Assembly (NCBI GenBank): GCA_003096535.1
Contig: QEKJ01000006.1
Span: forward strand, 62,001-126,000
Source of the DNA: Agathobaculum butyriciproducens
GTDB taxonomy: Bacteria; Bacillota; Clostridia; Oscillospirales; Butyricicoccaceae
Reading direction: 5' to 3'
Length of the DNA stretch: 64,000 nt
In this document: positions 44,251 to 52,591 of the stretch, piece after piece
Numbering within the stretch: the stretch's first letter is position 1
How the letters are laid out: each line of letters opens with the position of its first letter
Notes under the pieces: model-generated
What the model was told of the DNA's origin: nothing
Seen by the model: only the letters and a program-made list of their open reading frames with translations
Databases searched by the model: none
Made by a program: the position numbers and the translations under genes

Positions 44251-44598
44251 AATCGCTATGCCTCCAAATAATAGTATTTTTTACATCATTAAGCATCATT
44301 CGACTGTTCATACAAAACAGTGCTTGTATATAATACCCTATTTTCGCGTATTTTGCAAGAGGGTAACGCATATTTTCTTGAAAATTTTTATCGCGGGTTG
44401 AACCTGGCACTTTCCTGCACCGGTTGACCTGGGCACACGAACTGCCGCAGGCGGGTTCGGCCTGACGGTGCGGCTCACGGGCGGCTCCTTTTCCTGCACC
44501 GCCTGCGCGGTTCGCATTTCCTCAGTTGCCCTATGCCGAGAAAACGAAAAAGGCACCGCTCACGCGGTGCCTCTCCCTTCTGCGGATATGTTGGCCGC
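44251..44598. other. 348-base gap between efp and the Cys-rich gene
   Basis: The minus-strand efp promoter lies near 44310-44340 (TATTATAT). At 44405-44465 a segment (TCCTGCACCGG..., GAACTGCCGCAGGCGGGTTC) is the reverse complement of segments at about 9048-9100 and 27616-27665. The rest is terminator and repeat-like sequence; no gene seen. Confidence 0.6.
44546..44573 (-). terminator. Terminator of the Cys-rich membrane protein gene
   Basis: On the minus strand GGCACCGC/GCGGTGCC hairpin with AGA before it and T5 after it. Confidence 0.8.
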
Positions 44599-44769
44599 TC
44601 AGCAGCAGCAGTTGCCGCAATTACCGCAGCCGCCGCAGGTATTATCACCACAGGTACCGCAGGAACCACAGCCGCCGCTGCCCTGACCGCAGCATACCCA
44701 GATCAGGATGATCAGGATGATAATCCACCACCAGGAATTTTCGCCCCAGAAGCTGTTAGAAGAACACAT
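44599..44769 (-). CDS. Tiny membrane protein with Gly/Cys-rich tail
   Basis: A start at 44769 (MCSSNSFWGENS) with AGGAGGAAATG upstream gives 56 residues. Residues 13-27 (WWWIIILIILIWVCC) form one membrane helix; the rest is Gly/Cys-rich (GCGSCGTCGDNTCGGCGNCGNCCC, about a dozen cysteines; I give it in pieces to limit length: CGSCGTCGDN, TCGGCGNCGN, CCC). It resembles proteins annotated as chorion-class high-cysteine in Clostridia. Function unknown: metal binding or peptide-like activity are both possible. Confidence 0.75.
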   Translation of the reverse strand: MCSSNSFWGENSWWWIIILIILIWVCCGQGSGGCGSCGTCGDNTCGGCGNCGNCCC

Positions 44770-44838
44770 ACTGTCATTTCCTCCTATCAAAGATTTCATT
44801 ACATTCTATGGTAAGAGGCCGAAAATGGTTACACATTC

Positions 44839-46116
44839 TCAATTCTCAATTTTCGCCAATACGCCGTCCTTGTGCAGACCGATAACCTTTACGGTGACCG
44901 GATGATTTTTCTCCGCCTTATCCTCTATATATACAGGAAAGCCGTAGCGTCCGTGCGCCGCCCACAGGCCGCCGGTCGGGTGCTCGGGCAGCGCGTACAG
45001 CGTGCGGCCGACAAACTGCTTTCGATAGACGATACTGCTTGTCTCCGCCACCTGCTTTGCCCGCTCGGCGCGGGCGGTTTTGGTCTGCTGATCGAGCTGA
45101 CCCGGCATGGCGGCCGCCTTTGTGCCCTCGCGTACGGAATACGGGAATACATGCACGGACGCGAACGCGCATCTCTCCAGAAAGGCCAGCGTCTGCGTAA
45201 ACTCGTCCTCGGTCTCGCCCGGAAAGCCGACAATCAAATCGGTCGTAACCGAGCAGTCCGGAAACGCACGTCTCAGCCGCTCGACACACCGGTAAAATTC
45301 CTCGCTCGTGTAGTGGCGGTTCATGCGCCGGAGAACGGTATCGCAGCCGCTCTGCATAGACAAATGAAAATGCTGTGCGAGATTGGCAAAGCCGGCAAGC
45401 CGTTCACAAAACGCATCGTCCACCGCCCGCGGGTCGAGGGAGCCGAGCCGGAACTGCACGTTCGGCTGCGCGGTCAGCAGCTTCTCCAGCAGCTCGGTGA
45501 GCGGCACCTGCGGCTCGAAGTCCTTGCCGTAGGACGCGATCTCGATGCCGGTCAGCACGATCTCGTGCACGCCCGCGTCAGCCAGCCGCGCCGTCTGATC
45601 GAGCGCCTGCTCGACCGGCAGTGAGCGCACTCGCCCTCTCGCATACGGAATGATGCAGTAGGTGCAGAAGTTGTTGCAGCCGTCCTCGATCTTGAGCAGC
45701 GCGCGCGTGCGGCCGTGCGGGATACCGGCAGGCAGAGTCTCAAAGCCGCTGTCCTCGCTCTCATGTACCTGTACGGCCTGTCCGCTGACGGCCTGCTCGC
45801 ACAGGCCGATCACCTGCGCCCTGTTCCTGGTACCGCAGATGAGGTCGATCTCGCCGGTGGCGCGGACACGCTCCGGATCGGTCTGTGCAAAGCAGCCGCA
45901 CGCCGCGATAACCGCGTTCGGATTGTCTCTCCGCAGCTTGTGGAACGCGCGGATATTCTTATGGTCGGACACCGATGTTACCGTACAGGTGTTGACGATC
46001 ACGGCGTCCGCGCCCTTATCCACGATCTCATGTCCGCGCGCCTGCGCCAGCTGACTGAGCGCCTGCGTCTCAAATAAATTAACCTTGCAGCCCAAGGTGA
46101 AAAAAGCAAATTTCAC
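44839..46116 (-). CDS. mtaB: tRNA t6A37 methylthiotransferase MtaB
   Basis: I chose a GTG start at 46116 (codes VKFAFFTLGCKVN), with AAAGGA ten bases upstream, because the upstream open frame has no family resemblance; this gives 425 residues. It is a radical-SAM methylthiotransferase converting t6A37 to ms2t6A37. The N-terminal UPF0004 domain has cysteines in GCKVN, NTCTVT and CGCF; the radical-SAM motif is CNNFCTYC; a TRAM domain is at the C-terminus. The last codons and stop (KIEN) are formed by a D-type repeat end. Confidence 0.93.
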   Translation of the reverse strand: MKFAFFTLGCKVNLFETQALSQLAQARGHEIVDKGADAVIVNTCTVTSVSDHKNIRAFHKLRRDNPNAVIAACGCFAQTDPERVRATGEIDLICGTRNRAQVIGLCEQAVSGQAVQVHESEDSGFETLPAGIPHGRTRALLKIEDGCNNFCTYCIIPYARGRVRSLPVEQALDQTARLADAGVHEIVLTGIEIASYGKDFEPQVPLTELLEKLLTAQPNVQFRLGSLDPRAVDDAFCERLAGFANLAQHFHLSMQSGCDTVLRRMNRHYTSEEFYRCVERLRRAFPDCSVTTDLIVGFPGETEDEFTQTLAFLERCAFASVHVFPYSVREGTKAAAMPGQLDQQTKTARAERAKQVAETSSIVYRKQFVGRTLYALPEHPTGGLWAAHGRYGFPVYIEDKAEKNHPVTVKVIGLHKDGVLAKIEN

Positions 46117-46324
46117 AAATGTACATTCCTTTGCTCTCAGCGGCCCGCTGCGCGCTTGCGAATCCCCTATATATAATAATAAGGTGTTCGATTGGATTAC
46201 AGCGTTTGTAACCTTACTCTCGCGCGCGTGCGGCCGCTGTGGATTTTCGCTGTCGATTCCTGCGTTTTTTTCGCGTTTGACAGGCTCTATTTTATCACAA
46301 AAATGCGAAATTTCAAAACAATGT

Positions 46325-46395
46325 TTGACAAACCTGTTCAAGCATGCTATACTGTAACCGTAATGTAACTTTGGAATGTAACCATTTTGTAACTA
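46325..46395 (+). promoter_or_regulatory. Promoter with four TGTAAC repeats
   Basis: TTGACA (46325-46330), 17 bases, TATACT (46348-46353). Downstream, between 46353 and 46393, TGTAAC occurs four times about 10-13 bases apart, just ahead of the AAGGAG site. Binding of a regulator or mRNA-level control is possible. Confidence 0.7.
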
Positions 46396-46410
46396 TAAGG
46401 AGTGCAGATA

Positions 46411-46707
46411 ATGCCTACCACCAAGAAGAATAACCTTCTGGAATACAAGGGTCACCCGCTGATGCGTAAGGAAAACATCATCTATTACGGCTCGATGAGT
46501 GACTCTCACATCATTATGATGCAGATCCTCGAATCTAGTGATTACAAGGGTCTGCCGGTTGCAAAGCGTGTATCCGTACAGCTTCAGCAGACCGATCCCA
46601 ACGTACGTATGAAAGAGCGTATCGTCAAGAAAACCGAGAAGAACAGCATGTGGGCAGCGATGGATATTGCATCCATCTGGCTCGGCAGAGCACTGCACAC
46701 GAAGTAA
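46411..46707 (+). CDS. Conserved hypothetical protein (about 98 residues)
   Basis: The ATG at 46411 has AAGGAG eight bases upstream. The 98 residues start PTTKKNNLLEYKGHPLMRKE and have several segments (NIIYYGSMSDSHIIMMQILES, YKGLPVAKRVSVQL) of alternating hydrophobic character, with a basic C-terminal half. I recall similar proteins in many Clostridia but not their function. It is read in the same direction as the NlpC gene, 71 bases downstream, without an obvious terminator between them. Confidence 0.75.
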   Translation: MPTTKKNNLLEYKGHPLMRKENIIYYGSMSDSHIIMMQILESSDYKGLPVAKRVSVQLQQTDPNVRMKERIVKKTEKNSMWAAMDIASIWLGRALHTK

Positions 46708-46778
46708 GACTTCACCGCAGCTTGCTGCGGCAGTGTAAAGGCTGTTTTCTCCCATTTTGAAACGGAGGCTTCAATTTC

Positions 46779-48137
46779 ATGTCTTTTTCTAAAAAACTCG
46801 CTCGCTTCGCACTTTCCGGTGCACTTGCGATGTCGATGGTCCTGCCGAACTCGCTGGCAGTATTTCAGGCCAAGGTAAACGCAGATTCGCTTTACCTGCG
46901 TCAGTCCCCCGGCGGTGCAGTGATCACGACCCTCTCCAAGGGTACCACGGTTGCGGTACTGAATAACAGCTCCAGCTGGTACAAGGTATCCGTAAACGGC
47001 AAGGAAGGCTACGTCAGCGGCGAGTACCTGACCGGCACCACCGCAACCGACGTTGCACTCGGCACCGGCACTGTAAAGTGCTCGAGCAGTGTAAATTTCC
47101 GTTCGGCGCCGAACACCTCGTCCACCTCTTACGGTGAGCTGAAGAACGGCACCAAGGTAAATGTAGTCGGCGTAAGCAGCGGCTGGTACAAGGTTACATA
47201 CAATGGCAAGACCGGCTATATCCATCCGGATTATATCACGCTCGCAAGCAGCTCCGCCGGCACCGCCATCGCTCCGTCGAACACCGTTACCTCTACGACC
47301 GGCACCGCCGGTACGGTGAAGTGTTCCTCGAGTGTAAACCTGCGTTCCGAGGCCAATACTTCCTCTTCCATTCTGGCAGAGCTGAAGAACGGCACCGCAG
47401 TTACCGTTGTCAGCACCGCAAACGGCTGGTGCAAGGTAACCTGCTCCGGCAAGACCGGCTACATCAAGCAGGATTATGTATCGACCACCGGTTCGGCATC
47501 CAATAACACGTCCGCGTCCACCGGTACGGCAGCAGTAGTTAAGTGCTCCTCTACCGTAAACTTCCGCTCTGCGGCAAGCACCTCTTCCACCATTCTCGGT
47601 GAGCTGAAGAACGGCACCGCTGTTACCGTGCTCAGCACGTCTAACGGCTGGAGCAAGGTATCCTACGCAGGCAAGACCGGCTACATCAGTGCGGACTATC
47701 TCGTAACTGCTTCGTCCGGTACGGCGATCAGCCCGTCGAACACCGCAGCTTCTGTCTCGATCAGCGCAAAGCGCCAGAGCGTGCTGAACTATGCTGCACA
47801 GTTCCTCGGTGTTCCGTATGTATACGGCGGCAGCACGCCGAGCGGCTTTGACTGCTCCGGCTTCACCTCCTATGTGTTCAAGAACACGGTCGGCTCCATC
47901 CCGCGTGTCGCTCAGGCACAGTATGATGCCACCACCCGTGTTTCCCGCGACGACCTTCTGCCGGGCGATCTGGTATTCTTCGGCAGCAGCACCTCGTCCA
48001 TCAGCCATGTAGGCATTTATGTCGGCAGTAACCAGTTCATCCACGCACCCAGCACGGGCGATGTGGTTAAGTACTCGTCGCTGACCGGCAGCTATGCGAC
48101 CCGCTATCAGGGCGCAGGCCGCGTAATTTTTGAGTAA
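46779..48137 (+). CDS. SH3-repeat NlpC/P60 cell-wall hydrolase
   Basis: 452 residues: signal peptide 1-36 (the likely cut is after NADS-type Ala region), four bacterial SH3 domains (approx. 33-85, 97-152, 182-235, 248-305), a linker and an NlpC/P60 domain 320-452. The Cys-His-polar triad is in FDCSGF (near 370), SHVGIY and HAPS. Such enzymes cleave D-iGlu-diaminopimelate bonds; SH3 repeats bind wall. Short Gly/Ser/Thr linkers separate domains. It is a probable secreted remodelling enzyme, preceded by GGAGGC. Confidence 0.93.
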   Translation: MSFSKKLARFALSGALAMSMVLPNSLAVFQAKVNADSLYLRQSPGGAVITTLSKGTTVAVLNNSSSWYKVSVNGKEGYVSGEYLTGTTATDVALGTGTVKCSSSVNFRSAPNTSSTSYGELKNGTKVNVVGVSSGWYKVTYNGKTGYIHPDYITLASSSAGTAIAPSNTVTSTTGTAGTVKCSSSVNLRSEANTSSSILAELKNGTAVTVVSTANGWCKVTCSGKTGYIKQDYVSTTGSASNNTSASTGTAAVVKCSSTVNFRSAASTSSTILGELKNGTAVTVLSTSNGWSKVSYAGKTGYISADYLVTASSGTAISPSNTAASVSISAKRQSVLNYAAQFLGVPYVYGGSTPSGFDCSGFTSYVFKNTVGSIPRVAQAQYDATTRVSRDDLLPGDLVFFGSSTSSISHVGIYVGSNQFIHAPSTGDVVKYSSLTGSYATRYQGAGRVIFE

Positions 48138-48150
48138 GGTTACATACCAG

Positions 48151-48185
48151 AAATCCCTTCGGTTTTCCGAAGGGATTTTTCTTTT
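48151..48185 (+). terminator. Terminator of the NlpC/P60 gene
   Basis: AAATCCCTTCGG/CCGAAGGGATTT hairpin followed by TTCTTTT. Confidence 0.88.
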
Positions 48186-48200
48186 GCCTGTTGAGAGCGG

Positions 48201-48752
48201 TTATCCCAGCAGCACCGCTTCCCCGTCCTGCCACTGTATGGTCTGCGGCGTGAAGTCCCGCTGTTCCATGCGGGTATTCCACTGTGCGGCGAACGCATCG
48301 GAGAGTGCCTGAGCGGTCTGCTCGGGCAAGGTAAAGCCTTCCAGCTTGATGGTCCGGCAGGCAAGGCTGAGTTTGCCGTTTGAAACAGCTACGCTCCACG
48401 CGCCGTACAGCTTGCAGCGCTCCGGCAGAAACAGCAGCGCCGTGCGCAGCTTGCCGGGTACCAGATTGCTTTCCGTCAGTGCTTGACGGGTTACGGCTGC
48501 CGTCACGGAAATCGTGCCGTCACGGCTGATTTTGACCGCCGTGTCCTCGACCGGAAACGGCAGCGCTTCGGTCATCACAGACGCGATATCTTCCTCCGTA
48601 ATGTGAAATTCCATTGCATCGCCCTCCTCGGGTGCGGCAGGCGCTGTGCTGGTATCCGCCCTGCCCATCAGCATATTTCCCAGCATCAGCAGGCACAGGA
48701 GCAGGCATACGCCTAAGATTACGGTATAGACTGCGCTTTTTTCCTCCTGCAT
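48201..48752 (-). CDS. Membrane-anchored protein, YpmS/DUF2140-like (tentative)
   Basis: A start at 48752 with AGGGAGG upstream gives 183 residues. One N-terminal helix (residues 10-32, VYTVILGVCLLLCLLMLGN) anchors an extracytoplasmic domain (about 55-183) of alternating beta strands, with EEDIASVMTEALPF, a VTRQALTESN segment and LEGFTLPEQTAQALSDAF. It recalls YpmS-type proteins; I am not certain of the family. It converges on the NlpC gene. Confidence 0.55.
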   Translation of the reverse strand: MQEEKSAVYTVILGVCLLLCLLMLGNMLMGRADTSTAPAAPEEGDAMEFHITEEDIASVMTEALPFPVEDTAVKISRDGTISVTAAVTRQALTESNLVPGKLRTALLFLPERCKLYGAWSVAVSNGKLSLACRTIKLEGFTLPEQTAQALSDAFAAQWNTRMEQRDFTPQTIQWQDGEAVLLG

Positions 48753-48867
48753 GGCGGGTGCCTCCCTTTTTGCTTCTTGCAACAGCTTATGCGGGATTGG
48801 GGTTTATATGCGTGCTATCGGATGCGGAATTGGAGCCAGCCTTTGGCTGGGAGGTTCGCCGCACCCG

Positions 48868-49136
48868 CGGCGGTGGGCAAAAAGGAAGGGACACCTACGG
48901 TTTGCCCGTAGGCTGCTAAACATCGTTCCCGCGCCGTGCGCGGATTAAATGAGTGCCCTTCCTCTTTGAACTCCTCCCTTTCCCTTGTTTCCTAATCTGA
49001 CGCATACCAGAGACCGGCGACCGCTTCGAAAAGGAAAACGGCAGTCGGGTTACTCTTGCGTGTCTTTCTCCGCCTATCCGCAGTTCACAGATAATCTACT
49101 GCTACACATATCGGCTACTCTCCGCAGGCGCAACAC
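48868..49136. repeat. P-type element, partial copy 3 (right arm, reverse orientation)
   Basis: The sequence from GGGCAAAAAGGAAGGGACAC through CTTTGAACTCCTCCCTTTCC, ACGGCAGTCGGGTTACTCTT and GCTACACATATCGGCTACTC is the reverse complement of the right arm of the P copies at 27360-27540. An insertion (CGTGCGCGGATTAAATGAGT) interrupts it. Ends at 49136, followed by an E-like fragment (CACAAGGTGAATTGCCCGAA) and a D-type end at about 49218-49247. Confidence 0.7.
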
Positions 49137-49263
49137 AAGGTGAATTGCCCGAAGGGCAGGAGAAGCCACACTGGGGTGCCCCGCCGTGCAACCCATCTGC
49201 ACATTACTTCACCGCAGGGTCAATCTCCATTTTCTATTCTCAATTACTGCTTCGCATACGAAA

Positions 49264-49579
49264 AAAGCACCGCTTTCGCGGTGCTTTCAGTCTGTCGATA
49301 AAGTCAATCTATCGTTTTTACTTTTCGTGCGGCAGCACGCATAAAATAGAATTTGCACAGCAAATTCATAATTCCCGGGGGCGTGGCCCAGGCCACCCTC
49401 TTTTGCCGCTATGCGACAATTCACCTTGTGTACCTCGGGAATTATACAAGGGACGAAAAATTGTGCCCGTAGGGCGCGGCTTTTCGTCAAGATTCGATTG
49501 AAAGCGTGGTTTCAATCGAGAGGCTGCTCGAAAAACGGAGTTTTTCGACAGCCTCAAAGCACCGCTTTCGCGGTGCTTT
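49264..49579. repeat. E-type element copy 2 with flanking hairpin duplication
   Basis: A 268-bp element (49288-49555), in reverse orientation, is bracketed by identical 24-bp hairpins, arms AAAGCACCGC and GCGGTGCTTT, at 49264-49287 and 49556-49579. The right hairpin, followed by TTCGC on one side and T-rich on the other strand, is the natural terminator of the NSS gene. Core similarity to E1 includes GGGTGGCCTGGGCCA and TGCGTGCTGCCGCACGAA. No gene. Confidence 0.8.
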
Positions 49580-49589
49580 TCGCATTTCT

Positions 49590-50957
49590 TTAGAAGAACT
49601 TATCCTTAATGCCGAGTGCAAAGATGATGAGCACGATAACCGGCAGGATATAGCTTACATAGAAGCGGATATTATCCTTGACCTTGAGTCCGCCGCCTTC
49701 GTTGGCCTCCTCCTTGAAGTTCTTCCAGCCCCAGCCGCAGCGGGAGGTGCAGAACAGCAGGTAAACCAGCGAACCGAGCGGCAGCCAGATGTTGGACACG
49801 AGGAAGTCCTCGAGGTCGAGCACGTTCGAGCCTGCGCCGAACGGCTGGAAGCCGGACCAGACATTGAAGCCGAGCACGCACGGCAGTGACAGCAGGATCA
49901 TCAGCACGATGTTGATGGCTGCGGTCTTTTTGCGGCTCCAGCCGGTCAGGTCCATGCAGCAGGACATGATGTTCTCGAACACAGCGAGGACGGTCGAGAA
50001 GGCCGCAAACGCCATGAATACGAAGAACAGGCTGCCCCACAGGCGGCCGAGCGCCATGTGGTTAAAGATATTCGGCAGCGTGACGAAGATCAGGTTCGGA
50101 CCGCTGTCCGGTGCCACGCCGAAGGCAAAGCACGCCGGGAAGATGATCAGACCGGCAGTAAATGCTACGAACGTATCCAGAATCGCAACATTGACGGCCT
50201 CGCCGAGCAGCGCACGGCCCTTGCCGATATAGCTGCCGAAGATAGCCATCGCACCGATGCCGAGCGACAGCGTGAAGAACGCCTGATTCATCGCGGCAAC
50301 GATAACATTGGCGATGCCGCACTCCTGCATACGGCCGAGATCCGGAATCAGATAGAAGCGCAGACCCTCGCCCGAGCCTTCGGTCAGGATGCTGTTGATC
50401 GCCAGAATAACCATGATGGCCAGCAGAATGATCATCATCACCTTGGTAACGCGCTCCAGACCGCCCTGCAGACCGAACGAGTTGATCATAAAGCCGACGA
50501 TAACGACCGCAACCATGCAGACCGCCATAACCACCGGCTTGCCGAGCATTTCCGGAAAGGCTGCCTGCACCTGCTCACTGGTCGCACCGACAAATCGGCC
50601 GCTGACCGTCAGGTAGAAGTAGTACAGCATCCAGCCGCACACGGTGGTGTAGAACATCATCAGCAGGTAGTTGCCGATCATCGCCAGATAGCCGTGGATG
50701 TGCCACTTGCTGCCCGGCTTCTCGAGCGCCTGATACGCCCGCACCGGACTTTTCTGGCTCGCACGGCCGATGGCAAATTCCATCGTCATGATCGGCAGAC
50801 CGAGGATGAGCAGGAACAGCACATAGCACACGACGAACGCGCCGCCGCCGTACTGACCGACCATCCACGGGAACTTCCATACGTTGCCCACGCCGATGGC
50901 GCAGCCTGCGGAAAGCAGGATGAAGCCGAGACGTGAACCGAGTCTTTCTCTTGGCAT
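49590..50957 (-). CDS. NSS-family sodium-dependent transporter
   Basis: 455 residues with about 11-12 membrane helices in the LeuT fold. The family signature VGNVWKFPWM is near residues 23-32, and the sodium-site region IFPACFAFG and FVFMAFAAFSTVLAV are recognisable. NSS symporters take up amino acids or amines with Na+. The substrate cannot be predicted. The ATG follows GAAAAATAAAC-type AT-rich sequence with a weak site. It is upstream of the duplicated hairpin/E2 structure that lies just past its stop. Confidence 0.92.
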   Translation of the reverse strand: MPRERLGSRLGFILLSAGCAIGVGNVWKFPWMVGQYGGGAFVVCYVLFLLILGLPIMTMEFAIGRASQKSPVRAYQALEKPGSKWHIHGYLAMIGNYLLMMFYTTVCGWMLYYFYLTVSGRFVGATSEQVQAAFPEMLGKPVVMAVCMVAVVIVGFMINSFGLQGGLERVTKVMMIILLAIMVILAINSILTEGSGEGLRFYLIPDLGRMQECGIANVIVAAMNQAFFTLSLGIGAMAIFGSYIGKGRALLGEAVNVAILDTFVAFTAGLIIFPACFAFGVAPDSGPNLIFVTLPNIFNHMALGRLWGSLFFVFMAFAAFSTVLAVFENIMSCCMDLTGWSRKKTAAINIVLMILLSLPCVLGFNVWSGFQPFGAGSNVLDLEDFLVSNIWLPLGSLVYLLFCTSRCGWGWKNFKEEANEGGGLKVKDNIRFYVSYILPVIVLIIFALGIKDKFF

Positions 50958-51037
50958 TGTTTATTTTTCCCCTTTTTTCTGTGCCGCGTATTGAGCAAAC
51001 TGCAATATCGGCACGACTTACATACTATAATCAAGCG

Positions 51038-51538
51038 TCATGATTGTTCTTCGACGCGTGATTTCTCTAATTTGCGGATCTCTTTCCGCTTTTTGCGCAG
51101 CTCGCGGAAGAAATTCCGCAGAATGTCCGCGCATTCCTGCTCCAGCACGCCGCTCACCAGCGCGGGCTGATGATTGTACGGCAGTGCGAACAGATTTATC
51201 AGCGAGCCGCACGAGCCGGCCTTCGGGTCGGGCGCACCGTAGTACACGGTTTTCATGCGCGAGTTGATGAGCGCGCCTGCGCACATCGGGCACGGCTCGA
51301 GCGTAACGTACAGATCGCAGCGGTGCAGCCGCCAGCCGCCCAGCTTTTTGCACGCCTTCTCGATGGCCTCGATTTCTGCATGGTGCAGTGCGTTTTTCTT
51401 TGTTTCCCGGCGGTTGCGTCCGCGTCCGACAATTTTGCCGTCGCAGACAACCACCGCGCCGACCGGCACTTCGCCCTCGTCCGCCGCCTTTTGCGCCAGT
51501 TTGAGCGCGGCCTTCATGTATTTTTCCTGTTCGGTCAT
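51038..51538 (-). CDS. tadA: tRNA adenosine(34) deaminase TadA
   Basis: The start at 51538 (MTEQEKYMKAALKLA) with TGAGGAA upstream gives 166 residues. The zinc deaminase motifs are HAE at residues 53-55 and PCPMC at 83-87, the catalytic Glu being residue 55. It converts wobble A34 of tRNA-Arg to inosine. It starts eight bases after the SHOCT gene, on the same strand. Confidence 0.95.
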   Translation of the reverse strand: MTEQEKYMKAALKLAQKAADEGEVPVGAVVVCDGKIVGRGRNRRETKKNALHHAEIEAIEKACKKLGGWRLHRCDLYVTLEPCPMCAGALINSRMKTVYYGAPDPKAGSCGSLINLFALPYNHQPALVSGVLEQECADILRNFFRELRKKRKEIRKLEKSRVEEQS

Positions 51539-51545
51539 AAATTCC

Positions 51546-52499
51546 TCAGATTTTCCCGAGCAGACGCGCTTTCGCCTGCTCAAATTCTTCGCGCGTGACA
51601 AAGCCGCGCTCGCACAGCCCTGCCAGAACGGAAAGCTGCTCGACCGGTGTCGGTGTGCGGTCGCTCAGCGCCACCTCGTCAAATTCCTTTTCCGGAATGA
51701 GCGCGTCAAACGCCGCAAGGCTGTCCGGCGAAAACCGCAGGTCCACGCGCCGGTTTTCCCACTGCACCCGAAGCTGCACATAGCGTTCATCGTGCTGCAC
51801 CTGCTCGGTGCGGACCGGTTCGGACTGCACCGCCGCCTCGATGGCGCGTCCATGCGGATTGAACGAAAACGGATGTTCCCAGCCTGCCCAGTATGCCGCC
51901 GAGCGGTCAACGGTCACACCGCCGCCGGATACGCGCGTTTCCGTGCGCATGCCGCCGCACAGACGGTAAAACCGGATTGCCTGCACCGGCAGTTCGCCGC
52001 TGTACAGGTTGTCCTTGCCCGTGTAAAGGTTTCTGTCGCGCCGGAAAAAGCACAGCGTATCTCCCTCGCGCCAGACCTCCAGCTTGCCCTTTGACAGCAG
52101 CTCACCGCCGTCCGTCACTCTCACCAGAAAGGACTTTTCGGGCGGGTTCTTCGGCTCTCCGGCACTGCGGCAGTCCAGTCCCCATTCCTGCAGCACCGCA
52201 AGGTTTTCCGCACGGTACGACACGGAAAGCGCCGCCTTTGTGCCGCGCACATCGGTCAGCGTCAACGCGATCGGACGCACCTTGTACACGCGGAGCAGAC
52301 CCTGTATTTCGTCCGGCTCGGTCGGTGCCGCGTCCGCGGTAAGCGTGTACGCGCCCTTGTCCAGCGTGAGCGGCAGCTGCCCGCTGCCCTCGTCGGTCGG
52401 CATCAGCGTCCACGCCACCGGCTCGGAAAATAAGTAATAGCGTCCCGCCGGTACGAACGGTGCGTCCTCTCGAATGGCTGTAACTACGTTTTTACTCAT
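51546..52499 (-). CDS. SHOCT-domain protein
   Basis: 317 residues. The C-terminal 33 residues (PVEQLSVLAGLCERGFVTREEFEQAK...) form a SHOCT domain, a short helical C-terminal oligomerisation motif. The remaining 280 residues are beta-rich without recognisable enzyme motifs or membrane helices. Function unknown. The start has CAGGTG upstream, and tadA follows closely. Confidence 0.75.
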   Translation of the reverse strand: MSKNVVTAIREDAPFVPAGRYYLFSEPVAWTLMPTDEGSGQLPLTLDKGAYTLTADAAPTEPDEIQGLLRVYKVRPIALTLTDVRGTKAALSVSYRAENLAVLQEWGLDCRSAGEPKNPPEKSFLVRVTDGGELLSKGKLEVWREGDTLCFFRRDRNLYTGKDNLYSGELPVQAIRFYRLCGGMRTETRVSGGGVTVDRSAAYWAGWEHPFSFNPHGRAIEAAVQSEPVRTEQVQHDERYVQLRVQWENRRVDLRFSPDSLAAFDALIPEKEFDEVALSDRTPTPVEQLSVLAGLCERGFVTREEFEQAKARLLGKI

Positions 52500-52591
52500 C
52501 AGAATTCACCTGCCCCACAGTAAAGTCCATGTTAAAAATTTCAATTTGCTTGCAAATTGCATACAGGGGTATGGATATCCCCTATCAAGCG

